Shown here: positions 1 through 6,121 of the stretch, one piece after another | Layout: each line of letters opens with the position of its first letter | How positions within the stretch are numbered: position 1 is the stretch's first letter | Assembly (NCBI GenBank): GCA_964633405.1 | Contig: CAZWFV010000020.1 | Coordinates: 1 to 7,359, forward strand | DNA: 7,359 nucleotides | DNA from: JAMCRD01 sp964633405 | GTDB taxonomy: Bacteria > Patescibacteriota > Minisyncoccia > UBA6257 > Colwellbacteraceae | Direction: 5' to 3' | The notes under the pieces: generated by a model | The model's database searches: none | The model's input: only the letters and a program-made list of their open reading frames with translations | What the model was told of the DNA's origin: nothing | Program-made: the position numbers and the translations under genes

Positions 1-106
1 TGACCGCTGCCGCCAGCACTCCAAGAATAGCTATGACCACCAAGAGTTCGATCAAAGTAAAACCTCTTCTCTCCTGGCTGGGTTCATCTGATACCCCTGT
101 AATCAC
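1..106 (-). CDS. Type IV pilin-like (pseudopilin) protein, 5' part only
   Basis: This is the first 35 codons of an exported pilin-like protein, truncated by the left window edge. The reverse strand encodes a short polar leader ending in QERRG, followed by FTLIELLVVIAILGVLAAAV. That is the class III signal peptide recognised by prepilin peptidase: cleavage is expected between Gly15 and Phe16, with the conserved Glu at +5 of the mature protein (Glu20) and a hydrophobic helix that anchors the subunit in the membrane before assembly. The best start is GTG at 106-104, which shares a GTGA overlap with the stop of the GtrA-like gene. An ATG at 87-85 is out of frame with the pilin motif, and the pilin frame has an upstream stop near position 156. 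Whether this is a major pilin, a minor pilin or a secretion pseudopilin cannot be told without the C-terminal part. Confidence 0.85.
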   Translation of the reverse strand, partial: MITGVSDEPSQERRGFTLIELLVVIAILGVLAAAV

Positions 107-714
107 TTGAATACGACGAATTTGTAGCCTATGTAGTTCCAGGCGAGGGCGATTATGCTAGCTGAGATGGCTCCGACGTTGGCCCAGCGCTCGGGAGAAA
201 TGGATCCAATCGGATGGATGAAGTTAACGATAAATGAGGCTACGCTCACATTGATCCCAAACCCTATCAGACTGACCGCAAAGAACTCGCTCACTTCCCT
301 GGCTTTAATGGTCTGCTTAGAGTCGAACGTCCAGTACTTATTCCAGAAGTAACTGTTGATGTTGGCTGTTATAAACGACGTGGATTTAAACAAGGCATAC
401 CAGACCCCGCTGGCTAATCCGGAGACGAGAATCAGGATGTTCAGGACCCCCAGATCTATAAGAGTGTTAAGTACGCCCACCGCCGCATATTTCGCTATCT
501 GCAAGAAGACTGGCACAACCTTACTGACCAGATAGGATATCCATAAGGCGAAAACGCAGAACGCGGTGAGACCGAATACAACCAGGAAAGACGTAGTGAC
601 GGACAGCTCCAGAAACGGCAGCTTGATGTTGGCCACTATCGGCAATAGCAGCAGGCCGACAGCAAGTCCAATTATGGCTATGAGGAGATAGTCTTTCCTG
701 GTAAGGGTTGGCAT
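103..714 (-). CDS. GtrA-family membrane protein with two extra N-terminal membrane helices
   Basis: A 203-residue, very hydrophobic protein. Residues about 72-203 match the GtrA fold of four membrane helices: helix 1 about 73-97 (IAKYAAVGVLNTLIDLGV), helix 2 about 104-122 leading into the NSYFWNKYWTF segment, helix 3 about 140-166, and helix 4 about 176-197 ending in AWNYIGYKFVVF. Classical GtrA proteins are about 120-140 residues; here two more predicted helices (about 9-30 and 39-66) precede the domain. GtrA relatives are associated with membrane translocation of undecaprenyl-phosphate-linked sugars for decorating surface glycans, so a role in cell-surface glycosylation is inferred. The substrate is unknown. 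The gene starts 22 bases after the SIMPL gene stop with only a weak GATGAG-like upstream site, and its TGA stop overlaps the GTG start of the pilin-like gene, suggesting coupled translation. Confidence 0.85.
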   Translation of the reverse strand: MPTLTRKDYLLIAIIGLAVGLLLLPIVANIKLPFLELSVTTSFLVVFGLTAFCVFALWISYLVSKVVPVFLQIAKYAAVGVLNTLIDLGVLNILILVSGLASGVWYALFKSTSFITANINSYFWNKYWTFDSKQTIKAREVSEFFAVSLIGFGINVSVASFIVNFIHPIGSISPERWANVGAISASIIALAWNYIGYKFVVFK

Positions 715-736
715 GGCTGACGGCTCATCAGGATGT

Positions 737-1480
737 TTACTGGATTGCGTAGGTGATACTGACCTGGTCGGTTAATTGCTGAGTTCCAGGCTGGATTGTC
801 GGAGTGACCGATCCGCCGGCGGCTGATTGGGCCATCGAATTGTATATCTGGGGTAGAGGTTGCGGATTATTGGTGGTTTCCGCCAGACTGACGATCTCGC
901 CCAATTTCACCCCGTTGGCTGTGGCCATCTGCTCGGCCTTGGCTTGGGCCTTGGCGAAAGCTTCGCTCCTTATGCCAGACATGTATTTGCTGGGGTCCTC
1001 GACGCTGAAACTGACCTGCCCCACTTGATTTACTCCGAGATTGGTCAGGCCGCCTAGTATTGGGGCGATTTTGGTGAAGTCCCTTACCTTTAGTGTTTCT
1101 GTCTCGGTGATGGTGTAGCTGACGATGGCGGTCTTACCTCGTTTGTAATCATAACTGTAGTTGGGATATAGGCTGTAATCGGTTGTGGTTATATCGTTCG
1201 AGCCTATCCCCTCCTGTTTTATGAAAGCTATAGCACTGTTCATCTGGCTGGCGTTGTCGGCCTCTATCTTAACCGGGTCGGCGCCGACAGTTACCACAGA
1301 GAAAGAAACAGTCGCCAAATCTGGTGCGACCTGGGTCTGTGCGTCGGCGGTCACGGTTACCGTCCTGGCCGGGGTTAGCGACTCTCCCCATTTAACTACG
1401 CTGGATACGGTAACGATAACGGCGACAATCACCACCAGGATCAAGATCGCCTTAACGGTCTCATACTTGCTGTTGAACAT
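737..1480 (-). CDS. Membrane-anchored SIMPL-domain (DUF541, YggE-like) protein
   Basis: A 247-residue protein with a short cytoplasmic N terminus, one membrane helix at about residues 9-30 (AILILVVIVAVIVTVSSVV) and an extracytoplasmic SIMPL domain from about 38 to the end. Family hallmarks are the opening strand RTVTVTADAQTQVAPDLATV, a YxLYPNYSY strand near 102-110, the SYTITETETLKV strand near 121-132, and the helix EAFAKAQAKAEQMATANGV followed by LGEIVSLAE at about 173-201. Members of this family (E. coli YggE and others) are poorly defined; some are linked to oxidative stress or to outer-surface assembly, so no specific function is claimed. There is no cleavable lipobox. The ATG at 1480-1478 has no Shine-Dalgarno sequence, but a strong -10 element lies just upstream, so the gene may begin its own leaderless transcript. 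The gap from the tpiA stop is 28 bases. Confidence 0.9.
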   Translation of the reverse strand: MFNSKYETVKAILILVVIVAVIVTVSSVVKWGESLTPARTVTVTADAQTQVAPDLATVSFSVVTVGADPVKIEADNASQMNSAIAFIKQEGIGSNDITTTDYSLYPNYSYDYKRGKTAIVSYTITETETLKVRDFTKIAPILGGLTNLGVNQVGQVSFSVEDPSKYMSGIRSEAFAKAQAKAEQMATANGVKLGEIVSLAETTNNPQPLPQIYNSMAQSAAGGSVTPTIQPGTQQLTDQVSITYAIQ

Positions 1481-1486
1481 ATGCGT

Positions 1487-1495
1487 ATTATAGCA
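1487..1495 (-). promoter_or_regulatory. Extended -10 promoter element for the SIMPL gene
   Basis: Read on the minus strand, 1495-1487 is TGCTATAAT, a perfect extended -10 (TGn followed by TATAAT). Only six bases (ACGCAT) separate it from the ATG at 1480, so the expected +1 falls on the A of that ATG. No good -35 hexamer is seen at 16-18 bases upstream (the 17-base position reads CTCCTA), which is tolerated by extended -10 promoters. It lies in the 28-base gap after tpiA. A sigma-70-type consensus is assumed for this organism. Confidence 0.6.
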
Positions 1496-1508
1496 GTTTT
1501 AGCTATGT

Positions 1509-2225
1509 TTAGGAGCTTAGTTCGATAAGTTTTCTGAACTCAACCGGCTTGAGACTGACTCCGCCGACCAGTCCGCCGTCGAGATAGGTACTGGATAGGA
1601 AGGATGACGCGTTGTTTGAATTGATTGATCCGCCGTATAGCACGGGTATGTTTTTAATATGTATGTAGTTTTTGCAAGTTTTCTTTATAAACTTAGCCAT
1701 ACTGCCAGCCTGCTGCGGTGAGTCCGCTCTGCCTGTGCCGATGGCCCATATCGGTTCATAAGCGATGGCTAATTTGCTGGACATGCGGCCGCGGATCCCG
1801 GCTAGGTCACTCCTGATCTGGGTCTTAACAAAATCCTCGGCTCTGCGGATATTTTCGTGCCGGCCCTCGCCGACGCACAATATCACCTTCAGACCGGCCT
1901 TTAGAGCGGCAACAACCTTCTTGTTTATTACTTTATCAGATTCCGCTAGGTAACGCCGGCGTTCGGAATGGCCGATTATGACGTACCTTACGCCCAGTCG
2001 CTTGAGCTGATTCGTCGACACTTCGCCGGTGTATGGACCATCCGACCAAAACACATCCTGTGCCCCAAGGGCCGACCTGCGCAAGACGCCTCCTACGCTG
2101 TGAAGGAACGGGAATGGCGGGGCAACGACGACGTTCGGGGCGTCTGTCTGCCTGGCCAGCCTAACAGCCTCAGTCAGACTCTTCGGATTAGCTTTCCAGT
2201 TAGCGACGAGTAGCTTCTTAGACAT
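1509..2225 (-). CDS. tpiA: Triosephosphate isomerase
   Basis: This enzyme interconverts dihydroxyacetone phosphate and glyceraldehyde 3-phosphate in glycolysis and gluconeogenesis, in the cytoplasm. All the catalytic landmarks of the TIM barrel are present: Asn9 and Lys11 in VANWKAN, the electrophilic histidine His86 in IIGHSERR, the base Glu157 in AYEPIWAIGTG, the phosphate-binding YGGSIN at 197-202, and DGGLVGGVSL at 216-225. At 238 residues it is a little shorter than the usual 250 or so. The flexible lid loop reads AIGTGR rather than the common AIGTGK, and the segment after strand 1 reads NWKANPKS instead of NWKMNG, both mild variants. The start at ATG 2225 is fixed by the family N terminus and by an in-frame TAA six bases upstream. 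It lies 39 bases after the DedA-like gene, with an oddly placed upstream ribosome-binding site. Confidence 0.97.
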   Translation of the reverse strand: MSKKLLVANWKANPKSLTEAVRLARQTDAPNVVVAPPFPFLHSVGGVLRRSALGAQDVFWSDGPYTGEVSTNQLKRLGVRYVIIGHSERRRYLAESDKVINKKVVAALKAGLKVILCVGEGRHENIRRAEDFVKTQIRSDLAGIRGRMSSKLAIAYEPIWAIGTGRADSPQQAGSMAKFIKKTCKNYIHIKNIPVLYGGSINSNNASSFLSSTYLDGGLVGGVSLKPVEFRKLIELSS

Positions 2226-2228
2226 CGC

Positions 2229-2254
2229 TTATAAGTTTAGCATTAGCAGCCTCC
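2229..2254 (-). promoter_or_regulatory. Strong Shine-Dalgarno plus four-codon mini-ORF upstream of tpiA
   Basis: In the 39-base gap before tpiA the minus strand carries GGAGG at 2254-2250, then six bases, then ATG CTA AAC TTA TAA (2243-2229, Met-Leu-Asn-Leu-stop), then GCG and the tpiA ATG. The Shine-Dalgarno spacing is ideal for the mini-ORF, whereas the tpiA start is 24 bases away. The mini-ORF is in the tpiA frame and ends three bases before its start codon, so ribosomes could terminate and re-initiate. The alternative is that GGAGG is incidental, or a remnant after the original start gained a downstream stop. Confidence 0.4.
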
Positions 2255-2264
2255 GATTAGTAAA

Positions 2265-2885
2265 TCAGCTCCTGTTCTTGCGGAATCTGCGATTAAGTTC
2301 CAGTAAGAATAGGATGACAAACACTGCCACGACGAGATAATCAAACTGCCTGAAATAGGGTTCCAACATGACCCAGTTGTATCCAGCAACGTAGCCAATA
2401 TAGGTAAGGGCCGTACACCAGATAAACGAACCGATGAAAGTGAGTATGGCGAAGTGTTTGAGGTTGACCTTAAACATCCCGGCAGGAAAAGAAATAAACG
2501 TCCTTACGACCGGCAGCATTCTTCCCAAAAATACTGCGATCAGCCCCCGTCTCTTGAACCAACCATAGGCCCTGGTCATCTCCTCCTGGCTGGCCAGGTA
2601 CCACCTTTCCAAGAAGGCTATAGCCTGATGCTCATAGCGGTAAGCTATCCAATAGTTGATCAGTGAGCCGGCAAGATTGCCTAATGCGGCAATAAGCGCG
2701 ACAAATATAATATCGTTGAATTGCCCGGCGTATACTAGGAAACCAGCGAACGGCAGTACTATCTCTGACGGGATGGGTATATCGGCGCTTTCCAATATCA
2801 TCAGGATGAATATGCCGGCATAACCCAGGACGGAGATCACCGATAGGATAAGTCCTGATACGGCCGAAGTTATCGCGAACAACAT
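2265..2885 (-). CDS. DedA/VTT-family integral membrane protein
   Basis: A 206-residue polytopic inner-membrane protein of the DedA (SNARE-associated/VTT) family. Visible signatures are the first re-entrant segment with Glu32, the PIPSEIVLPFAG stretch at 37-48 (Glu41), the GNLAGSLINYWIAYR segment at 69-83, and the FLGRMLPVVRTFISFPAG stretch at 119-136 with Arg122 and Arg128. Hydrophobic segments lie at about 11-31, 40-54, 58-82, 141-169 and 181-197, and the tail is basic. In other bacteria, members recycle undecaprenyl phosphate or move other phospholipids across the membrane; which lipid is handled here is inferred only from the wall-synthesis neighbours. The same frame opens further upstream to 3011, but those 42 residues overlap galT and do not resemble DedA proteins, so ATG 2885 is chosen. 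That start lies 11 bases after the galT stop, with only a weak CCGGA upstream. Confidence 0.9.
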   Translation of the reverse strand: MLFAITSAVSGLILSVISVLGYAGIFILMILESADIPIPSEIVLPFAGFLVYAGQFNDIIFVALIAALGNLAGSLINYWIAYRYEHQAIAFLERWYLASQEEMTRAYGWFKRRGLIAVFLGRMLPVVRTFISFPAGMFKVNLKHFAILTFIGSFIWCTALTYIGYVAGYNWVMLEPYFRQFDYLVVAVFVILFLLELNRRFRKNRS

Positions 2886-2896
2886 TCCGGATTGAC

Positions 2897-3880
2897 CTAT
2901 TTCCGCAGGAATTTGGCCGCCATGTCCGGATCGACAATATTTATCTCTATGCCGGTGTTCAGTTCGAACCCTCCCTCCACCTGGACCTTGGGTTGTATCT
3001 CGATATGCCAATGGTAATGCTTGTTCTCCCCCTTCTCTATGGTCGGAGCAGGATACAGGAAGAAGTTGTAATCGGGATGACCTAATTTTCTCTCTATCAT
3101 TCTCAGGGATTCCTGTAGAGCTTCGGCTACCCGACCCAGGACATCCGAGCCCGTTTCTTCGAAGAACGGCAGGTGCCGTTTAGGAAATATGCGGACTTCG
3201 AAGGGCCGGCGGGATGCGAAGGGAGCGAAGGCTATAGCTTCGTCATTCTCAAATATTATCCCGCGCTTGCGTCTCTTCTCCCACTTAATAGTGGCGCAGT
3301 ACACGCAACGGTGGTGGGTGCGGTAATACTTGGCCGAGTCGCTCAGCGAGTGCTGAATAGTCGGCGGCACTATCGGTACGGTCACTATCTGGTAGTGGGG
3401 ATGATATATCGATGCGCCTGCGTTCGGCCCCCAATTGTGAAATATGGATATGTAGGCCACGTATGGATCGTCGGCCAGCATCTTGTAGCGTTGTTTGAGT
3501 GTATCGAAAAGGAGTTTGGCGTCTTTCGGCAGAAGCGCCGGAAAGTTCTTGTCATGGTATTTGGTTATGACCAGATCGTGGTGACCTACTCCCGGAATTA
3601 CGGAGAAAGGGCCCCGTTTGGCGACGGCGGGCATAGTACCGTCGGAGGTGACGGCAGGAAACTTATTCGGGACCACCTGCACGAACGGCGCTTCGGGAGG
3701 ACTGACTATAATCGGGAACCCTCCCCCAGCCTTAGCAGGATTCTCGAAAATACAGCCCTTCTTGGAGGGGTGCTTCGGTTTATTCCTGTTCACGAACTGT
3801 TGGGGTCTGCTCCTTCGCCCCGGGGCGATTAGAATCCAATCCCCAGACACAATGTCCTGCCTAAATTCAGAGCGCGTCAT
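2897..3880 (-). CDS. galT: GalT-like hexose-1-phosphate uridylyltransferase (HIT superfamily)
   Basis: A 327-residue protein in two HIT-like halves. The active-site motif is H160-P-H162-Y-Q164, where by analogy to E. coli GalT the second histidine (H162) would be the nucleotidylated nucleophile. The N-terminal FRQDIVSGDWILIAPGR stretch and NKFPAV (72-77) are typical GalT segments, as are the C-terminal half landmarks RPFEVRIFPKRH (225-236), YNFFLYPAP (271-279) and HYHWHIEIQPK (288-298). The expected reaction is exchange of UMP between UDP-glucose and galactose 1-phosphate in the Leloir pathway. Related proteins use other sugar phosphates or nucleotides, so the substrate is not certain. The usual N-terminal zinc CxxC is C43-I-F-E46 here, while a separate C192-V-Y-C195 occurs near the domain junction. 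The start is 11 bases after the mrdA stop, with no clear Shine-Dalgarno sequence. Confidence 0.85.
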   Translation of the reverse strand: MTRSEFRQDIVSGDWILIAPGRRSRPQQFVNRNKPKHPSKKGCIFENPAKAGGGFPIIVSPPEAPFVQVVPNKFPAVTSDGTMPAVAKRGPFSVIPGVGHHDLVITKYHDKNFPALLPKDAKLLFDTLKQRYKMLADDPYVAYISIFHNWGPNAGASIYHPHYQIVTVPIVPPTIQHSLSDSAKYYRTHHRCVYCATIKWEKRRKRGIIFENDEAIAFAPFASRRPFEVRIFPKRHLPFFEETGSDVLGRVAEALQESLRMIERKLGHPDYNFFLYPAPTIEKGENKHYHWHIEIQPKVQVEGGFELNTGIEINIVDPDMAAKFLRK

Positions 3881-3891
3881 ATCAAAAAATA

Positions 3892-5703
3892 TTAAGGGGT
3901 TTTTGCTAATCTATTCTGATAGTACCACGATAGAACATCCTTAGCTATCGGAACTGCGTTCAATATGCTCTCGTGGGCGTTTTCGATCAGAACGAGCACT
4001 TCTACTTGAGGATTTTTTGCTGGTGCATAACCGACGAATAATGCGTTTACCTTGGTATTGTTGTTCGTCTGTGCGCTGCCTGTCTTGGCGGCAATCTGGA
4101 ACGGCAATGTATGCAGCAGATAGGCCGTGCCGTATGGTTTGGACACTGCGTCCTCCATGCCCTGGCGGACTTCGGCGAATTGCGGAGAGAGATTGGATAG
4201 ATCAAACAGGACAGGGGTGGACGTATCCAGCAGAAGGTGGGGTTGGTAAACCGGGCCGTTGTTGGCTATGGCCGCGATATAGTCGACCAGTTGCAATGGG
4301 GTAAGCTGCAGATCGCCTTGGCCGATAGCTACGTTGTATGTGTCGCCTACCAGCCAGGGTTGTCCCGTCCTTTGCTGAAATTCGGTCGGATTGGGCAAGA
4401 AACCGTCCGCCTCGCCTGGCAGATCTATGCCGGTCGGCTCGCCTAAGCCGAACATCTTCCAATATTGTTCCAACTTATTGATACCCAATCCTTGCTGGTT
4501 CTGGTAACCGCCTACGACTTCATAGAAGTAGACGTCGCTCGACCTGGCTAAAGCGGAATAAAGGTCGACCCAGCCCTGCGGTTGCCAGTCCAGAAACCTG
4601 CTGGGGTGTGACGGATCATAGGGATTGGGAATGTCTATGTATCCTATGGATAGAATCTGCTTGGTCGGGTCGATCACGCCTTCCTTCATTATCGCGGTAG
4701 CATCAAGCGGTTTGATAGTGGAACCGGGGCTGTACTGTCCGCTCACGGCCCGGTTGAAGAGGGGCTGGTCGGGATTGTTCAAGGAGGCCGCCACGTTACT
4801 AGGATCAAAACTGGGGAAGCTGACCATGGCCAGTATCTGTCCATTGGTGGGGTTTATGGCCAGACCGACGCCTTTGGTTCGGTTGAGCTGCTGTAACCCC
4901 GACAGCATCCTATTGTAGAAATATTCCTGGAACGGGCCGTCGATGGTTGTAGTGATATTATTTCCCGACTGGGGTTGGTCGATTATTTGCGATCCATCCA
5001 GTTGGCCGTATGCGTTCCTGGGGGTTATGACCTGACCGTCCGTTCCGCGCAGCGTGCTGTCGTAGTAGTTCTCCAAACCGGACAGTCCCCTGACCTCACT
5101 GTTGTCACTGGTCTGCCCTACGTAACCGACAACCGAAGCGAAAGCCTGCGGATTATTGGGATAAAGGCGTTGGTAATCATTTTGAACGCTGATTGATGAT
5201 AGATTCAGACTTTGCAGGGAAATAAGCTGCTCACGGCTGACGTTACGCATAAGAAGTATCTCACTTCCCTGCTCCAGGTTTGTGCTGGCGATCTCCGCCG
5301 CCAGCTTGCTTGGGTCTATGTTCAGGATGCTGTTAGCGGCACTGAAGACCTTATCCTGCTCGCCATTCTTAATCATGCTGGTCACATCCAGATAGGCGCT
5401 GAAGATGGGCTGGTTCTCGACCAAGGGCGTGCCAAAACGATCGGTTATCACCCCTCGCGGCGCCGGAATCGGCCTAACCTGGTTGGCGTTATCCTGGGCC
5501 AAGGCGGAATAGTGGGAGTAGTCCATCGTGCCCATTACAATGAGACGGGCGGCCATGGCGGCTGTGATTGCGATAGTGAGCAATAACACCACCCAGAATA
5601 TCCTCGATTTCAATGGCTGCTCCTTGTGATCTAAGCCCGAAAAGGCGCTATCCGCAACGGTTTCATCAAGACCGATGTCGTTATTTAAGTACCTTTTGGC
5701 CAT
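3892..5703 (-). CDS. mrdA: Penicillin-binding protein 2, class B transpeptidase of the elongasome
   Basis: A 603-residue bitopic protein that cross-links peptidoglycan during lateral wall growth, normally working with RodA, MreC and MreD. A cytoplasmic N terminus of about 33 residues is followed by one membrane helix (about 34-57). Next comes the dimerisation/pedestal domain, starting with the RPIPAPRGVITDRFG stretch (77-91) and including GLSGLENYYD (206-215), and then the transpeptidase domain from about 245. The three active-site motifs are S328-T-I-K331 (nucleophile Ser328), S388-S-D390 (the SxD form found in PBP2 rather than SxN) and K540-T-G542. The GIDLPGE segment at 425-431 and the overall length (E. 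coli PBP2 is 633) also fit. The ATG at 5703 lies inside the end of mreD, a 23-base overlap, with no Shine-Dalgarno sequence. The adjacency to mreD separates it from division PBP3. Confidence 0.97.
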   Translation of the reverse strand: MAKRYLNNDIGLDETVADSAFSGLDHKEQPLKSRIFWVVLLLTIAITAAMAARLIVMGTMDYSHYSALAQDNANQVRPIPAPRGVITDRFGTPLVENQPIFSAYLDVTSMIKNGEQDKVFSAANSILNIDPSKLAAEIASTNLEQGSEILLMRNVSREQLISLQSLNLSSISVQNDYQRLYPNNPQAFASVVGYVGQTSDNSEVRGLSGLENYYDSTLRGTDGQVITPRNAYGQLDGSQIIDQPQSGNNITTTIDGPFQEYFYNRMLSGLQQLNRTKGVGLAINPTNGQILAMVSFPSFDPSNVAASLNNPDQPLFNRAVSGQYSPGSTIKPLDATAIMKEGVIDPTKQILSIGYIDIPNPYDPSHPSRFLDWQPQGWVDLYSALARSSDVYFYEVVGGYQNQQGLGINKLEQYWKMFGLGEPTGIDLPGEADGFLPNPTEFQQRTGQPWLVGDTYNVAIGQGDLQLTPLQLVDYIAAIANNGPVYQPHLLLDTSTPVLFDLSNLSPQFAEVRQGMEDAVSKPYGTAYLLHTLPFQIAAKTGSAQTNNNTKVNALFVGYAPAKNPQVEVLVLIENAHESILNAVPIAKDVLSWYYQNRLAKTP

Positions 5704-6121
5704 AGAACGTATTTATAACAGTGTATATTAGTATTACCAGTACCAAGTTATAAGCGACCTCGGTTAGGACCATGCCCCATTGGACGCGCCCGTAGACGTC
5801 TATAAAGATGGTGGCTAATGTAATTGTCACCCCAAGTATCAAATAATGCTGCAGGCGCAGATAGTCGAATACCAAGGCGCTTACCATCATTAATCCAAGA
5901 AAGATCAGGTTGTATATATCGGGAACGGGGGCGAACTGAAGCATAAGCTCTGCCACTAATATAAAAGCAAGACGTTCAAACCAGTTGTGGTCGATTATTA
6001 TTATGACCAAGGTCAGAGCCATAACCAGATTCGGTTTGACGCCGGCGAAGACAAACCATGTTGATAATTGAAGGAGCCCCGCGGCTATTATGAGCGCTAG
6101 ATTAATGACGAACCGTAACAT
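5681..6121 (-). CDS. mreD: Rod shape-determining membrane protein MreD
   Basis: A 146-residue, almost wholly hydrophobic protein with about five or six membrane segments (roughly 5-20, 29-44, 48-63, 68-86, 92-109 and 116-138). The GVKPNLVMALTLVI stretch (27-40) after the first helix resembles the conserved proline-containing segment of MreD proteins. MreD acts in the inner membrane with MreC to position and regulate PBP2-RodA, and sequence conservation in the family is low, so the call rests on topology, size and its exact place between mreC and mrdA. The ATG start at 6121 lies 20 bases inside the 3' end of mreC, and its own stop is 23 bases inside mrdA, implying coupled translation. No good Shine-Dalgarno site is seen, only AAGAG touching the start. 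Confidence 0.9.
   Translation of the reverse strand: MLRFVINLALIIAAGLLQLSTWFVFAGVKPNLVMALTLVIIIIDHNWFERLAFILVAELMLQFAPVPDIYNLIFLGLMMVSALVFDYLRLQHYLILGVTITLATIFIDVYGRVQWGMVLTEVAYNLVLVILIYTVINTFYGQKVLK
5712..5720 (-). promoter_or_regulatory. Possible extended -10 element ahead of mrdA, inside mreD
   Basis: Minus-strand 5720-5712 reads TGTTATAAA, one mismatch from an extended -10 (TGn-TATAAT). Eight bases (TACGTTCT) separate it from the mrdA ATG, so a transcript would have a leader of zero to two bases. The -35 position at a 17-base spacer reads CTGGTA, a poor match. It lies in AT-rich mreD coding sequence, so a chance match is quite possible. Confidence 0.3.

Noticed and set aside
1538..1552. 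Inverted repeat CTCAA-GCCGG-TTGAG near the end of tpiA
   Set aside because: The stem is only five base pairs, has no following T-run, and lies inside conserved tpiA coding sequence, so it is not a credible terminator.
2632..2937. Minus-strand open frame of 101 codons overlapping galT and the DedA-like gene in a third frame
   Set aside because: Both overlapped genes have clear family motifs in their own frames; this frame has none.
2886..3011. N-terminal extension of the DedA-like frame by 42 residues
   Set aside because: The extension lies over the conserved C-terminal coding part of galT, is rich in Arg, His and Gly with no DedA resemblance, and the family N terminus fits the internal ATG at 2885.
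3173..3832. Long plus-strand open frame (219 codons) opposite galT
   Set aside because: It is antisense to a well-supported galT, its translation shows no recognisable domain, and it looks like a by-product of galT codon use.
3881..3891. T-rich run between mrdA and galT as a terminator
   Set aside because: No GC-rich stem precedes the T-run and the downstream gene starts 11 bases later in the same direction.
5212..5586. Plus-strand open frame of 124 codons opposite mrdA
   Set aside because: It is antisense to the conserved PBP2 N-terminal region, with no start signals or protein-like features.
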